This document shows positions 1 to 9,955 of a DNA stretch of 64,000 bases, one piece after another; position 1 is the first letter of the stretch, and every line of letters begins with the position of its first letter. The position numbers and the translations under genes are program-made. A model generated the notes under the pieces. It ran no database searches. It was given only the letters and a program-made list of their open reading frames with translations, and was not told where the DNA came from. The DNA is taken from NCBI GenBank assembly GCA_023213395.1, contig CM041465.1:175281741-175345740 (forward strand). Reading direction: 5' to 3'. Source of the DNA: Cycas panzhihuaensis. Taxonomy: Eukaryota; Cycadophyta.

Positions 1-13
1 GAAGGTAGGTGAT

Positions 14-733
14 GTGTCAGTTAAGAAGGAAGTGGAGGAGGAAGAGCACCAGCCAGCCCCGCAACTTGAGAAACTTGCAAATACTAAAGAAGAAAGAAGA
101 AAGAAGAGAAAAGTTGCCGCAGAGAAAGCCAAGGGGGAAATTATTGAAATTTTGAATAGTCAGACGACCCAGATGGACTTTGATTACAACAATAAGGAAT
201 TGACTGAGGAAAGGATTTATCCAATGGAATGCCAGCCCCATAATGTGGCACACTGGAAGATTTCATTCCTAGCTAAAGTCATTTGGCAACTGGTTAGTGA
301 GCTTGAAGCCTGGAGCAAAAGGCCACCGCCAGACTTGTAGAGGATTCAAAAGACAGAGGATCAGTTGGTCGCTTGTGAGACAAAATTGGAATTTTTGAGC
401 AAGTTTATTCTGCATTGGGTTGGAGATACTTCTTGAATAGAGCATTTGGTACCAGTTTTCAATGCATTGTTTAATGAGCAAATCCCACAAGGATTGGAGA
501 AGGTAGTTCGTAAACTGGGAGCCTGGATAATGCATACACAAGAAGATGTTGAATATGCCAATCATTTTTGGTTGATGATTACCTCCTTGCGAAGAGATTT
601 GTTGTCTGTGGAGACAAGGAAAAGCGAATTGGAAGAGGAAATCGAACAACTGCACTCGAGAGAAAAGGCAACAATGGCCCAACTACAGGCATTACGCAAT
701 GTTGTCATCTTCTATGATCACTGCAAGAAGTAG
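14..733 (+). pseudogene. Envelope-position extra ORF of element H, C-terminal coiled-coil part
   Basis: The reading frame is open from the window edge to about 337, then continues with an in-frame stop at 338-340 and another near 437, ending at the stop after FYDHCKK (about 733). It aligns along its length with the 17766-18332 minus-strand ORF of element A: shared blocks include PMEC, W-K-[IT]-S-F-L-A-K-V, QLV-[ST]-ELE and LGAWI. The beginning is Lys/Glu-rich (EERRKKRK) and the end is heptad-like (RKSELEEEIEQL), suggesting an alpha-helical coiled coil. It lies after pol and before the 3' LTR, where env-like ORFs occur in plant gypsy elements. I see no signal peptide or membrane segment, so an envelope function is not supported. 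Function unknown. Confidence 0.65.
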
Positions 734-845
734 GGCATAAACCCACCTTGTACAGTTTATCGGCCTGATCCATAGTGGATTCACACGGAGATGGCAAAGA
801 TCAGGAAGGACCGAGAAGGCTAATCTTTTTTGTAGGATGAAGGCT
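734..845 (+). other. 3' untranslated stretch of element H
   Basis: Non-coding sequence between the extra ORF stop and the LTR-end fragment. It has no match elsewhere in the window that I can see. Confidence 0.5.
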
Positions 846-908
846 AATGACTTTGTAATATTGTTGCTCTTGTGCCTAGTTATACATGTCAATAGGTAGA
901 ACCACACA
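846..908 (+). repeat. Truncated LTR end (U5 side) of element H
   Basis: These 63 bp match the last 63 bp of the complete H LTR (1301-1363) at 58 positions, from AATGACTTTG to GAACCACACA. Sequence to the left does not match the LTR, so only the U5-side end is present. It is followed by one T and then by the antisense tRNA copy, exactly as U5 is followed by the PBS in an intact element. Confidence 0.8.
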
Positions 909-909
909 T

Positions 910-985
910 TGGTTCCATTATTGGGACATGAACCCAGGTCTCTCGGGTGAAAGCTGAGTATCCTAACCAACTAGACTACAACGGA
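910..985 (-). pseudogene. Full-length tRNA-Glu(UUC)-like sequence with CCA, antisense in element H
   Basis: Read on the minus strand, 985 to 913 gives a 73-nt tRNA body followed by CCA at 912-910. It shows a TCCGTTG acceptor start, an intact A box (TAGTCTAGTTGG), an anticodon arm with TTC in the loop (CTTTCAC) and a T arm containing GGTTCATGTCC. It resembles plant tRNA-Glu as I remember it, with changes in the T arm and 3' acceptor strand (TAATGGA opposite TCCGTTG). Eukaryotic tRNA genes do not encode CCA, so this is best read as a DNA copy of a mature primer tRNA made during reverse transcription. The altered B box argues against an active gene. Confidence 0.8.
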
Positions 986-989
986 GAGA
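978..989 (+). other. Candidate polypurine tract of element H
   Basis: The stretch ACAACGGAGAGA directly abuts the TGTGTG start of the 3' LTR at 990. Its left part coincides with the 5' end of the tRNA copy (ACAACGGA), so the join between tRNA and native tract falls at or just after 985. Confidence 0.5.
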
Positions 990-1363
990 TGTGTGCGGTT
1001 GAATTAGTTGCAACCAGATTAATATAATTGAATTGTCAAAGAGTGGTTGCAACCAACTTGAGTTGCAGTTACAAAAGATAAAGTATAAATGTAAAAGGGC
1101 ATTTGGGGGTGTGACAATTTTTGCTACTGGTGTGTGGAACGTAGTTCGTCTATATACTTGTACCTACTGTAAATTGTCCCAATGACTATGTGTACTATTT
1201 CGGGTTATCTCTGGTTGTGAGAGGACCAGAGCAACTCGTCATAATGGAATGAATATGGTTTTTGGCCTCATACAATTGTTGTTTTCAGAATGCTTGAATG
1301 AATGACTTTGTAATATTGTTGCTCTTGTGCCTACTTATGCGTGTTGATAGGTAGAACCACACA
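990..1363 (+). repeat. 3' LTR of element H
   Basis: The 374-bp LTR begins TGTGTGCGG and ends AACCACACA, with short inverted termini. The interior shares GGTTGTGAGAGGACCAGA with the element A LTRs. Gypsy coding of element C starts directly after it. Confidence 0.75.
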
Positions 1364-2208
1364 TAGACAAAAACAAAGACCAGTAAAGCCTCAACTTTCT
1401 TTGCTCATTAAGAACGAGATTGAAAATCTTTTAAGGGCAAAATTCATTTACCTTGTTGATGATCCTAAGTGGGTTTCGAATATTGTTCCTATTATGAAGA
1501 AAAATGGAACTATTCAAGTTTGTGTTGACCTTCGTCAACTTAATAAAGGATGTCCTAAGGACGATTATCCTTTACCATTCATCAACTCAATTGTTGATTC
1601 TACTACTGGTTTGAAGTCATGTCTTTGATGGACGCTTTCTCTAGCTATAACCTAACTTGTCTAATTGAAAAAGACCAAATAAAAACCTCATTCACTACCC
1701 CTTGGGGTAACTATGTTTATTGTGTCATGCCACTTGGCTTTATCAATGTTGGTGTTACTTATCAATGAGCAATGACGATTGCATTTCACGATCTCATTTC
1801 TAATGATTTAGTAAACACCTATGTTGATGATCTAAATGGACAATCACATACACGTCTTAACCATTTACATGACTTAAGATTGATATTTGAAAGGCATATC
1901 AAATATCTAATCTGTTTCCTGCCAAATGTGTATTTGATTTTATAGTCGTTATAGCTAGTGTTCAACGGGATCAACATTGATCCTAATAAAGTTAAAGTTG
2001 TTTTAGGCATGCCTCCACCCAAAACGATTACCAAAATAAAATCCTTTTTAGGTAAAAATTTTTACTTAACGTTGTTTTATAGTCAATCTTACTTCAAAAG
2101 CTCAACCTCTAAATTGACTTTGTCATGAAAATGTTTCACTTATTTAGAGTTCGATCCATCATGAGGCTTTCAAACTTCTTAAGGAGGCTCTTGTTCAAGC
2201 CCCTATCT
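1364..2208 (+). pseudogene. Reverse transcriptase of element C (broken)
   Basis: The first 260 bases are open and include WVSNIVPIMKKNG, CVDLRQLNKG and PKDDYPLP. After a stop at 1626 and a frame change the domain continues with MDAFSSYNL, TSFTTPWGNY, VMPLGF and the catalytic-type TYVDDL near 1825, followed by thumb-like PPPKTITKIKSFLG. Several stops interrupt it, and D cuts it at 2208 just before RNase H. In a working element this domain copies the RNA genome into DNA in the virus-like particle. Confidence 0.8.
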
Positions 2209-2397
2209 TGTTAAGATATTAACTCGCAAATTTGGAGAAGAACTTGATTTCATTATAAGTGAAGAACTCTACATATACAATTATGTAATTGTAACCGCTA
2301 GGTATCTGCTTGACACGTGGCACATACAACAATATGTTACATGAATAGGTGTATAAGTGACTCTTAGACTTCTTAGAGAAAACATTATATCCTAACA
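2209..2397 (-). repeat. 3' LTR of element D
   Basis: A 189-bp direct repeat of 14582-14770 with TGTTA...TAACA termini. For this minus-strand element it is the 3' LTR. Confidence 0.93.
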
Positions 2398-2406
2398 CCC
2401 TCTCTT
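2398..2406 (-). other. Polypurine tract of element D
   Basis: On the minus strand AAGAGAGGG directly precedes the 3' LTR. The same tract occurs in copia elements F and G. It would prime plus-strand synthesis. Confidence 0.8.
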
Positions 2407-2412
2407 GATGTT

Positions 2413-3060
2413 TTATCTTTTCAATCCTATCTTGTCTCTGAGAACTTGAAATTTATCTTTGTTGAGTGGCTTTGTCAAAATGTCAGCAATCTGTTCACTC
2501 ATTGAACAGTATGTTAGGTCTATCTCTTTGTTTTGGACTTTTTCTCTAATGAAGTGATGATGCACTTCAATGTGCTTTGTTCGAGCATGAAGAATAGGAT
2601 TTCTAGTTAACTTGATGGCACTCTGATTGTCACAGAACAACGTCGTTGACTCCTTTTGTTGTTGGTCCAATTCTGTCAACAATTGTTGTAACCACACTGC
2701 TTCACATGTTGCATTGACTACATATTTATACTCAGCTTCTATGGAAGAGACGAAAATTGTAGGTTGCCTTTTGCTGCTCCAAGAAATTGCTGCTGACCCA
2801 AGAAAGAAACAATACCCACTAATTGATTTCCTTTTTTCCTTGTCTCCTGCCTAGTCTAAGTCACAATATCCAATTAATTTGCTTGATTGTGATTTGGGAT
2901 ATGTGAATTTCAGCTCTGATGTTCCTTTAAGATATCTAAGCATTCTTTTAGCTACATTCCAATGTTTTATCTTGGGATCTTGCATATACCTTGAAACTAG
3001 ACTTACTAAATATGATATGTCAAGTCTAGTTGTTGTCAGATATATCAGGCTTCGAACTAG
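2413..3060 (-). pseudogene. Copia RNase H domain of element D (broken)
   Basis: The C-terminal part (2413-2697) is open and has FCDNQSAIKL, HARTKHIEVHHHFIREKV and the typical end ADILTKPL. Upstream on the minus strand (2700-3060) the frame has stops but shows DKEKRKS, CFFLG, AISW and EAEYK, the usual copia RNase H blocks with the catalytic D and E positions. This domain removes RNA from the RNA/DNA hybrid. It follows RT directly and is the last coding part before the polypurine tract. Confidence 0.85.
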
Positions 3061-3813
3061 CTATCTATACAGAGTTCCATTGGCTTCTGCTTCTCCTGCA
3101 CCTGGTGTCAAATCACAGTTGACCTCCATCGATGGTATACAACTGTTGCTATCTTCCATGTTGAACTTTGATAGCAAGTTTTTAATGCATTTACTTTGAA
3201 ACAACGAGATTGAATCTTCCTTTTGCTCAATCTCTATGCCTAGACAGTAGTTCAAAAATCCCAAGTCAGTCATTTCGAAGACTTTTTCTAACTGATTTCT
3301 TATATTAGTTATAGACTCTGTATCACTACCTATAAGTATCATATCATCCACATATACAGTGATGATAGTGACTAGGTTATGCCTTTGCTTTACATACAAG
3401 CTCAAGTCGGAGCTACGACTGTGAAAACCATTCTGAGCGAGATACCTATCTAATTTGGCATACCATGCTCTTAAGGCTTGTTTTAACCTGTATAGAGCCT
3501 TTTTTAGTCTACAGACAAGATGTTCTTGCCTATTCTGTACATATCCTTCAGGCTGTTTCATGTAGACCTCTTCTTCTGGTTCGCCATTCAAAAAGGTACT
3601 TTTCACATCTAATTGGTAAATCTTCCAGTTATGTTGTGCTGCCAATGCAATTACTGTTCTAACAATATCCAATTTGGCCACTGGTGAAAATGTTTCTTCA
3701 TAATCTATTATGTTCGTCTGAGTGTAGCCTTTGGTTACTAATCTGGCCTTGTATTTGTTTATTTTACCATTGGCATCTTCTTTTATCTTGTATATCCATT
3801 TGAAATTTACCAC
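3061..3813 (-). CDS. Copia reverse transcriptase of element D
   Basis: This is an open frame of 250 residues. It contains the copia RT blocks FKWIYKIKEDANG, KARLVTKGYTQ, YEETFSPVAKL, QLDVKSTFLNG, EEEVYMKQPEGY, a catalytic YVDDM and LGFLNYCLGIEIE. Losses relative to F include LKKALYRLKQALRAWYAKLD, with R where LKKALYGLKQ is usual. The start shown is just the first Met. The true polyprotein runs in from the integrase linker, which is split by element E. Probably non-functional, because the polyprotein is interrupted. Confidence 0.9.
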   Translation of the reverse strand: MVNFKWIYKIKEDANGKINKYKARLVTKGYTQTNIIDYEETFSPVAKLDIVRTVIALAAQHNWKIYQLDVKSTFLNGEPEEEVYMKQPEGYVQNRQEHLVCRLKKALYRLKQALRAWYAKLDRYLAQNGFHSRSSDLSLYVKQRHNLVTIITVYVDDMILIGSDTESITNIRNQLEKVFEMTDLGFLNYCLGIEIEQKEDSISLFQSKCIKNLLSKFNMEDSNSCIPSMEVNCDLTPGAGEAEANGTLYR

Positions 3814-4158
3814 TGGTTTGCCATCAAGTAATTCTACTAATTCCCATGTTTCATTTTTGGAAATAGACTACATTTATGCATCCATTGCAGCTTGCCACTC
3901 TTTGTGCCCTTTTGCTTCTTGAAATGATTGTGGTTCTATGTTAGTGAACAGGGCTTGATGCCTTGACTCCTTGTCCTGTGGGTATATACATCTCCTCGAC
4001 TCAATGGTTTTGAGATACCATCTTGGTACTCTCTTTTCTTTTTTGCTCTCTTCTTGGGTCACAAAATTTTCAATTGACACCTCCTTTGCATATGCGCTTT
4101 CTTGAATTTGTGGATCTTTTTCCGACTCTTCCGAATCTATATCTTCAGAACTTACCTC
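3814..4158 (-). pseudogene. Integrase-to-RT linker of element D, left half
   Basis: An acidic low-complexity linker of the copia polyprotein with VPRWYLKTIESR, matching LPKWYLKTIEER in element F. The frame is broken near 3870. E interrupts the linker at 4158, and it continues at 11065. Confidence 0.75.
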
Positions 4159-5238
4159 TGATCTGAATCTTGAATGGGAAAGTGAAAACTTTAACCAATT
4201 GAAACAAAATCCAGAATCAATTTACATATTATTACATAGAATTAGAAATTTTTGGAATTTTCTTACAAAACTCCTTTGTTTGTGCTCTGTTGAGCATGCA
4301 AGGAACTGCTGCAGCGTTTTGGGAGAGAGAAAATGAGAGTCACGCTTCTTGAGTCTTGCTCATTTGTTGGAACCTCCGTCTCGAAGTCTGCAAAGTCGTT
4401 TTTGGTCTTTTGTTACCGAAAACCCCGTTTTGGTGAGGAAGAAACTGGCTAGCGTCTCTTCTGGGACTGCTGCACTTACTGTCTTCTCTTCTTAGCTGTG
4501 GCTACGATTTTCTGGGCTCCTTCAAGATCCCCGCAACAGGTTCTTCAGCTGCATTTCTGCTGTGTTCTCTCCCAACGCAGATTTTCACATTTTGGAGCCG
4601 TTCTCCTTCCGGAAAGTTGATTTCTTGCTGCTTTCCTTGAATCTTGCTCCGTGCTGCGTCTAGGGCTGCGGCATCCTCTAATTTCTGTCAAAAGTCTCTG
4701 TCGAGATCCCCCGGATTCCTCTCTCAAATTTCGCTTAAAAGCGTTTCCATTTGAGAGAGATATTTCCGTTTTTCCGTTTTTTCCGTTTTCTAACGGGTTT
4801 CAAAACGGTTTGATAAATCTTGGGAAAATCCTTTTATTTTGGAGTTTTTCCTCTTTGAATGCGTAGAGGACACGTGTTCGCACCTTCTCCTCAATTTTCG
4901 TGCCAAAGCAGTTCTGGTTGTGCCAAAACCATTTCCGTTTTTGTTATTTTTCCGTTTTTTGACTTCCGCGTAGCAGCCTGTAGTAACTCTGTAGCAGCCG
5001 TAGCACTTGCGTAGCACCTTGGTAGCACCTTGGTAGCAGTTATAGCACCTTAATAGCACCTTGGTAGTAGTTGTAGCACCTTAATAGCAGCTTGGTAGCA
5101 GTTATAGCACCTTTTTGTACTTGTAGAAATACATTTTTTTACATTTTTAAGCCTTTTAAAGGCAATTTTCTACTACATAAAGACCATTTACATGAAAAAC
5201 AAAGTATTTAGAGTATTCTAAAGATCCTAAACGGATCA
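4159..5238 (-). repeat. 3' LTR of element E
   Basis: A 1080-bp direct repeat of 9956-11064. It contains an array of short GTAGCACCTTG-like repeats at about 4970-5112. Confidence 0.92.
4970..5112. repeat. Minisatellite of about 11 bp in the left LTR of E
   Basis: Degenerate tandem copies of GTAGCACCTTG and GTAGCAGTTA, with AATAGCACCTT variants. The right LTR has the same array with extra units. Confidence 0.8.
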
Positions 5239-5256
5239 GAACTCCCCTTTTTTAGG
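5239..5256 (-). other. Polypurine tract of element E
   Basis: On the minus strand AAAAAAGGGGAGTTC directly precedes the 3' LTR. Confidence 0.75.
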
Positions 5257-5276
5257 AGTTCATGGCCTCATGAACT

Positions 5277-6401
5277 TTATAGTTGTAGATGAGGGAATTT
5301 GATTTTCCCTATTTCCTTATTGTACCATTTTGCTTTGCTAGGTACTTGTCCTTTCTCTGCAATTCTGAAGGACTCAATTATGCCTCTTCGAGTCTCGGTC
5401 TGCTTCCTTTGAAGAATGCAATCATTTTGCATTGGTTCCTCTTTCTCTATTCGCAACTCCTCTGGGTTTGGTAAGAGTGGAACTCCGTCTTCATCTTCAT
5501 CCAACATGGATGGCTCAAACATCTTCAGATTCTCAACATTCACTACCAAATACATCTTCATGAATTCTAGAAGTTCAAGCTGAAAAGCATTTTCCCCAAT
5601 TTTCTTCAAAATTGTAAAAGGACCATATCGTAAAGGCTTTAACTTTTTGCCTTCACCTTGCAATCTTTTCTTACTGAGGTGCAACCAAACTCTATCTCCT
5701 TCCTTAAAGGAATGGTTGGTTCTATGTGCATCATGCCGCTGCTTGTATCTCTGTTGAGACTTTTGAAGCTGCTCTTCAACCTGTTGATGGATTTTCCTGA
5801 TTCTTTCCAAGAATCTTTGTGCCTTTTCATCTCCTTCTTCCTCCTTTCCATTTCCTACAGAAAGTTGAGCAGAAAATTCTAAATCGAAAGGACTTGCAGG
5901 CAGAAATCCCAAACATACCTCAAATGGTGATTTCTGGGTTGAGCTATGGATAGCTCTATTGAATGCAAATTGCAAGTATGGGAGACTTTCATCCCAAGTC
6001 TTAGGATGCTTGGCATTGTATCCTCGTAACAGCTGTACCAATGTCCTGTTGACAACTTCAGTCTGGCCGTCTGTTTGAGGATGAAAAGCTGTACTCATCT
6101 TTAGCTTCGTATCCATCATTCCCCAAAGTGTTTGCCAAAAATGACTCAAAAATCTGCTGTCTCGATCAGAAATGATTGAGTTGGGAAGTCCAAAATACTT
6201 CCAAACATGCTGGAAAAATAATCTAGCTATGTCTTCTCCTGTATGTGTTTTCTTACAGGGAATCAACATCACCATTTTACTGAACCGATCAACAACAACA
6301 AACAAATAATCCATACCATTTTTGGTTTGTGGTAGTCCTCCCAAGAAATCCATGGAGATACTTTCCCACGGTCGTGATGGAACAGGAAGTGGAATGTACA
6401 A
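5277..6401 (-). CDS. Gypsy integrase of element E
   Basis: An open frame of 374 residues. The catalytic triad is visible: D in SMDFLGGLP (about residue 19), D in IISDRDSRF (about 80) and E in HPQTDGQTEVVNR (about 115). Then come the LPYLQFAFN block, a basic linker, and a GPF-type C-terminal module (LRYGPFTILKKIGENAFQLEL, VNVENLKMF). A tail of about 100 residues follows with no chromodomain I can confirm. Integrase inserts the cDNA into the chromosome. The N-terminal zinc region is in another frame (6402-6640), so the protein is broken upstream of the core. Confidence 0.92.
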   Translation of the reverse strand: MYIPLPVPSRPWESISMDFLGGLPQTKNGMDYLFVVVDRFSKMVMLIPCKKTHTGEDIARLFFQHVWKYFGLPNSIISDRDSRFLSHFWQTLWGMMDTKLKMSTAFHPQTDGQTEVVNRTLVQLLRGYNAKHPKTWDESLPYLQFAFNRAIHSSTQKSPFEVCLGFLPASPFDLEFSAQLSVGNGKEEEGDEKAQRFLERIRKIHQQVEEQLQKSQQRYKQRHDAHRTNHSFKEGDRVWLHLSKKRLQGEGKKLKPLRYGPFTILKKIGENAFQLELLEFMKMYLVVNVENLKMFEPSMLDEDEDGVPLLPNPEELRIEKEEPMQNDCILQRKQTETRRGIIESFRIAEKGQVPSKAKWYNKEIGKIKFPHLQL

Positions 6402-6640
6402 TCCAAACTTCCTATTGGCTGGCTTTGATGTACTACATAATGTACACCCTCATCAGTAGTCACATCTTGTCGCATATTTGGCCAATACATATATCGCTGC
6501 AAATTTAGCAACGTCTTTCCCACTCCAAAGTGTCCTGCAACTCGAGAGGTGTGAGCTTCTCTTATCCACTTCATTGATGCATGCTTTGGAATGCAAAGCT
6601 TGTCTTGCTTGCAAAGAAGTCCATCTTTCAACTGGAAATC
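6402..6640 (-). pseudogene. Integrase N-terminal zinc-binding region of element E (frameshifted)
   Basis: The minus strand shows KDGLLCKQDKLCIPK, the HTSRVAGHFGVGKT block with the two histidines, and YMYWPNMRQDV. The following cysteine part runs out of frame at about 6400-6460. This is the HHCC module that precedes the integrase core. Confidence 0.8.
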
Positions 6641-6645
6641 TGCAA

Positions 6646-7200
6646 CTACTTTTCCTTGTCAGAGTGCTCAAAGATAGGCTTGAATGCCTCATCTTTCAAA
6701 TACAAATCAACATATTCATCATGACAGAAAGGTTGAAATTGCATAGCTACCAACAAACTAGAATTACCTTGTTGTTGAGGAGGTCTGGACAGCAAGTCTG
6801 CAATCTTATTCGTCGTTCCTTTCTTGTATTTTACCACGATGTGAAAGCTACGCAAATAGGACATCCACTTCATGTGCCTAGCCTCTTTGCAACTTGGACT
6901 GAGTCTGCAAAAATTGCAAAGGCTTGTGGTCGGTGTGGATGACCACTTCTTTTTCCAACAAATAGGGTCTCCAATGCTTCACTGCTTGGTGCAGTGCATA
7001 GAGCTCCTTATGGTAAGTTGGGTAGTTTATGACAGCTCCATTGAATGTCTCTGAATGGTAAGCTATCGGTTTTCCTTCTTGCTTCAATACTGCTCCCATG
7101 GCATAACCTGAAGCATCAGTCTCTAATTCAAATGGCTTCTGCAGTGAAGGTAAAGCTAACACTGGTGCCTCGCAGATTTTCTGCTTCAAAAGCTTGAAAG
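6646..7200 (-). pseudogene. RNase H of element E
   Basis: The domain runs from ELETDASGYAMGAVL (catalytic D) through YHKELYALHQAVKHW (catalytic E) to IHTDHKPLQFLQ (catalytic D), then crosses a frame break near 6875 into MSYLRSFHIVVKYKKG and KIADLLSRPP. Only this frame break damages it. Confidence 0.88.
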
Positions 7201-7986
7201 CTTTTTCTTGTTCATTCTCCCAATGAAACTTTGCATGTCCCCCCATCAATGCATGAAGAGATGCTGCAATTTGAGAGAATCTGAAAATAAATTTTCTTAA
7301 ATACTGACATGCACCAATGAAACTTCTTACCTCTGTGGTTGTCTTGGGTGTAGGCCAATTGAGAATGACTTTGATCTTTGCTGGGTCAATCTTCAATTCT
7401 CCTCCTCCAACCACAAAACCTAAGAAGATGAGAGATTGCTTTTCAAACTCGCACTTCTTTAGATTTAATTTCAACTGCTGCTCTTGGAGAACTTTGAGCA
7501 CTTGCTCAACATGTTGGAGGTGCTCCTCCCATGTTTGGCTAAAAATCAGAATATCATCTAGATAAACAATTACAAAGTCATCAATGAAGGGTCTTAATAC
7601 CTCATTCATCAACCTCATGAAGATGGCAGGTGCATTGCACAGACCAAACGGCATCACCAACCATTCGAACAATCCTTGCTTCGATTTGAAGGCTGTCTTC
7701 CAAGTATCCTCCTCTCGGATTCGAACCTGATGGTAACTCGATTTGTGTCCATTTTGCTGAAATATCTTGCTGACTGCAACTGGTCCAACAAGTCATCTAT
7801 CCACGGTAAGGGATGTCTATTCTTTATAGTGATCTTGTTCAAAGCTCGGTAGTCAATGCACATTCTCCATCCTCCATCTTTCTTTGGCACCAAAACAATA
7901 GGTGATCCACATGGGGAACAACTTGGCTTGATTACTTCTTGTTCCAAGAGTTCTTGAATCTGCCTCTTAATCTCTTCATTTTCCAA
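7201..7986 (-). pseudogene. Reverse transcriptase of element E (one frameshift)
   Basis: The N-terminal half (7654-7986) has [35 protein letters not shown] and a SKMD block. The frame is then lost near 7740. The C-terminal half is open from 7672 with [17 protein letters not shown], catalytic VIVYLDDILIFS and the thumb block GELKIDPAKIKVI. One small indel therefore separates an otherwise complete RT. Confidence 0.9.
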
Positions 7987-8700
7987 AACTGAGTTTCGGT
8001 AGAGACTAAGATTCTAAGAAGGTGAATCGAACCACCGATTTCATGTTCAATTGCCCTTTTAGGGGCAGCCTTTTGGCTCTTGGAATACGCCATGCATTTT
8101 TCCTTAGGCCTTCAATCTGCACTTGCTTCCTATCCAAAGGCTGTATTGAGGACTCGCTTGCTCGTTTTCTTCCACCTTTGGCTTTATCATCAAGAAGACA
8201 AACTTCCTACAAGCATTAATTAATCTTTTGCTTGTTGGGAAGATATGAGAGAAATCTTCTTACGTGGTTTTGATGCATTGATCGATATGATCTCCGTCCT
8301 TGATGAGTCGAATCTTTCTCGACCTCCGTGGTGAACTCCATCTCTATCATAGAGATATGGGCTGCCAAACATGACTTGACAAACATCCAAAGGGACTACT
8401 TCACATTCAACTTCATCAATGAACTTTTAAATTGCAAATTTAAACTTACATTGGTGAGTAACTCAACTCAATCTTTTGCAACCATCCAAGAGGATATGGT
8501 TTTGGATGTGCATGCATCTTTAATCCCAGTTTCTTTACCAATGCTTCTGAGATTAAATTCTTTTGACTTCCTCCATCAAAAATGCCATCAACCATGCTTT
8601 GCTTCACTTGGATTCTTACCATGAAGAGCTCCTCTCTAATCTCTGGATCAACTTGCTGATGGTTATTTCCGAGCTCTGCATTAGCCATGAGCATCAACTT
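7987..8700 (-). pseudogene. Protease and protease-RT spacer of element E
   Basis: The protease motif is FDGGSQKNLISEALVKKLGL near 8520-8580, where the usual active-site DSG reads DGG. The spacer, in a shifted frame, shows GSPYLYDRDGVHH, typical of this gypsy type. The altered DSG would probably inactivate the protease. Confidence 0.75.
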
Positions 8701-9830
8701 CTCATTGGCTTCTTCAATGCCGCAAACATTTTCATCACCTACAGAGTTAAGTAAAGTTTTACCTTCAGTCTTAACTTTACCTTTCCCCTTGTTCTTGGGT
8801 CGTTTCTCTGGGTGTAGGAACCAACAACCTTTTACGCTGTGACCCGCTCGCTTGCAATGAGTACAAGTGATTTTGATTTGGGTGGTATTGGCTTGTTTCA
8901 TCTTGCCAAAACCTCTAATGGATTGTTGTCCAACTTTACCTGGAAACTTCATTCCTCGGGCAGGTTTGTTGCTACCTTCTGGAGGTGCAAACCTTTTCCT
9001 TTCGGCATAAACCTTCTTATTCCTCTTTTCTATGGCAATCGCCTTCTTGCTGGCTTCGTTGAGCGATTTGACTTCAAACAGTTGAAGTTCTTCTTTGAAT
9101 ATCTTTGGTGCAGTCCTCCAATATATTTCAGCATCATGTCTTTACCCAGTAAAGAGATGCCTAACACAACAGCTTGCTTTTTGAATTCTGTTGTGTAATC
9201 TTGGACATTTTGGCCTCTTTTCTGTCGGTAATATTGCCATCGAATCCTCTGTTGCTCTTCATATCCAATAGGATAGAATTGCTTCTTTATGAGGATTGTA
9301 AACTGTTGCCAAGTGATTTCATTTATATTATGGGATTTAATGTATGCATTCCACCAAACTAATGCATGTTTAGATAATTTTAACCTAGCAAAAGTTATTT
9401 TCTGGTTTTATACCCATAAATGGAGAAATAAGTTTCTAGTTGGTCCACCAATTATCTAATTTTTGACAAAGATCCAACGTTCCATCATAGATGGGCAATT
9501 CAAGTTTTGCCTCTACCTTGAATGGATGTGTGAATCTTTAGGATTGTCATCTTCTTCATCATTTTCTTGTTGGTCTTCTACCAACTCTTCATTCATCTCC
9601 TCTTTCATCAGTTCTTCTTCTTCCTTCTTTACGCCTTTGGCTGTTGAAGAAGTTGCAACTAGCTGCGCCACAAGCTGGGTTAGCATGTCGAGGTTCTGCT
9701 CCATTTTCACGAACCTTTCTTCCATTTTCTGTTCCGGATCAGCCATTTTCCTTCGCTGTTTTCTTTCTCTCTCCAGAGGCTCGGTTAGAGGTTCAGCCGT
9801 TAACAGATATTGGTATCTAGTTTTCATACA
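8701..9830 (-). pseudogene. Gag of element E
   Basis: The N-terminal part (9513-9827) is acidic and helical; a Met at about 9746 (MADPEQKMEER) is a likely start. The central capsid-like block is out of frame, with ALVWWNAYIKS, ITWQQFTILIKKQFYPIGYEE and a QDYTTEFKK block. The C-terminal part (in 8446-8952) has one zinc knuckle, CTHCKRAGHSVKGC (C-x2-C-x4-H-x4-C), inside a basic stretch. Gag would form the virus-like particle and bind RNA. Frameshifts near 9500 and 8960 break it. Confidence 0.8.
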
Positions 9831-9935
9831 AACTTCTACAATGAAAACAAGAGGATTTTTTTCTCCTTTTTCTTTTCTTTCTTTTTCTTATTTTTTCTTT
9901 TACAATCCCTAAAATCCCAAGGGTTTCAAGAAACT

Positions 9936-9948
9936 AGCTCTGATACCA
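9936..9948 (-). other. Primer binding site of element E (initiator Met tRNA)
   Basis: On the minus strand TGGTATCAGAGCT matches the complement of the plant initiator tRNA-Met 3' end. It is 7 nt inside the 5' LTR. Confidence 0.9.
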
Positions 9949-9955
9949 AAAATAT

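Larger units (their letters stand above)
1..1363 (+). mobile_element. Element H: 3' end of an A-type Ty3/gypsy retrotransposon
   Basis: Visible parts in order: the C-terminal part of an extra ORF (14-733), a 3' untranslated stretch, a 63-bp LTR-end fragment, an antisense tRNA-Glu copy, a short purine tract and a complete 3' LTR (990-1363). The ORF is homologous to the last ORF of element A (17766-18332, minus strand). The two LTRs share terminal TGTGTG/CACACA and an internal block containing GGTTGTGAGAGGACCAGA. Element C coding resumes at 1364, so H sits inside C. The 5' half lies outside the window, so no TSD can be checked; TAGAC (1364-1368) is the expected right-hand copy. Confidence 0.75.

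Noticed and set aside
910-985. A functional host tRNA-Glu gene
   Set aside because: CCA is encoded, the B box and acceptor stem are altered, and it is exactly placed after an LTR end.
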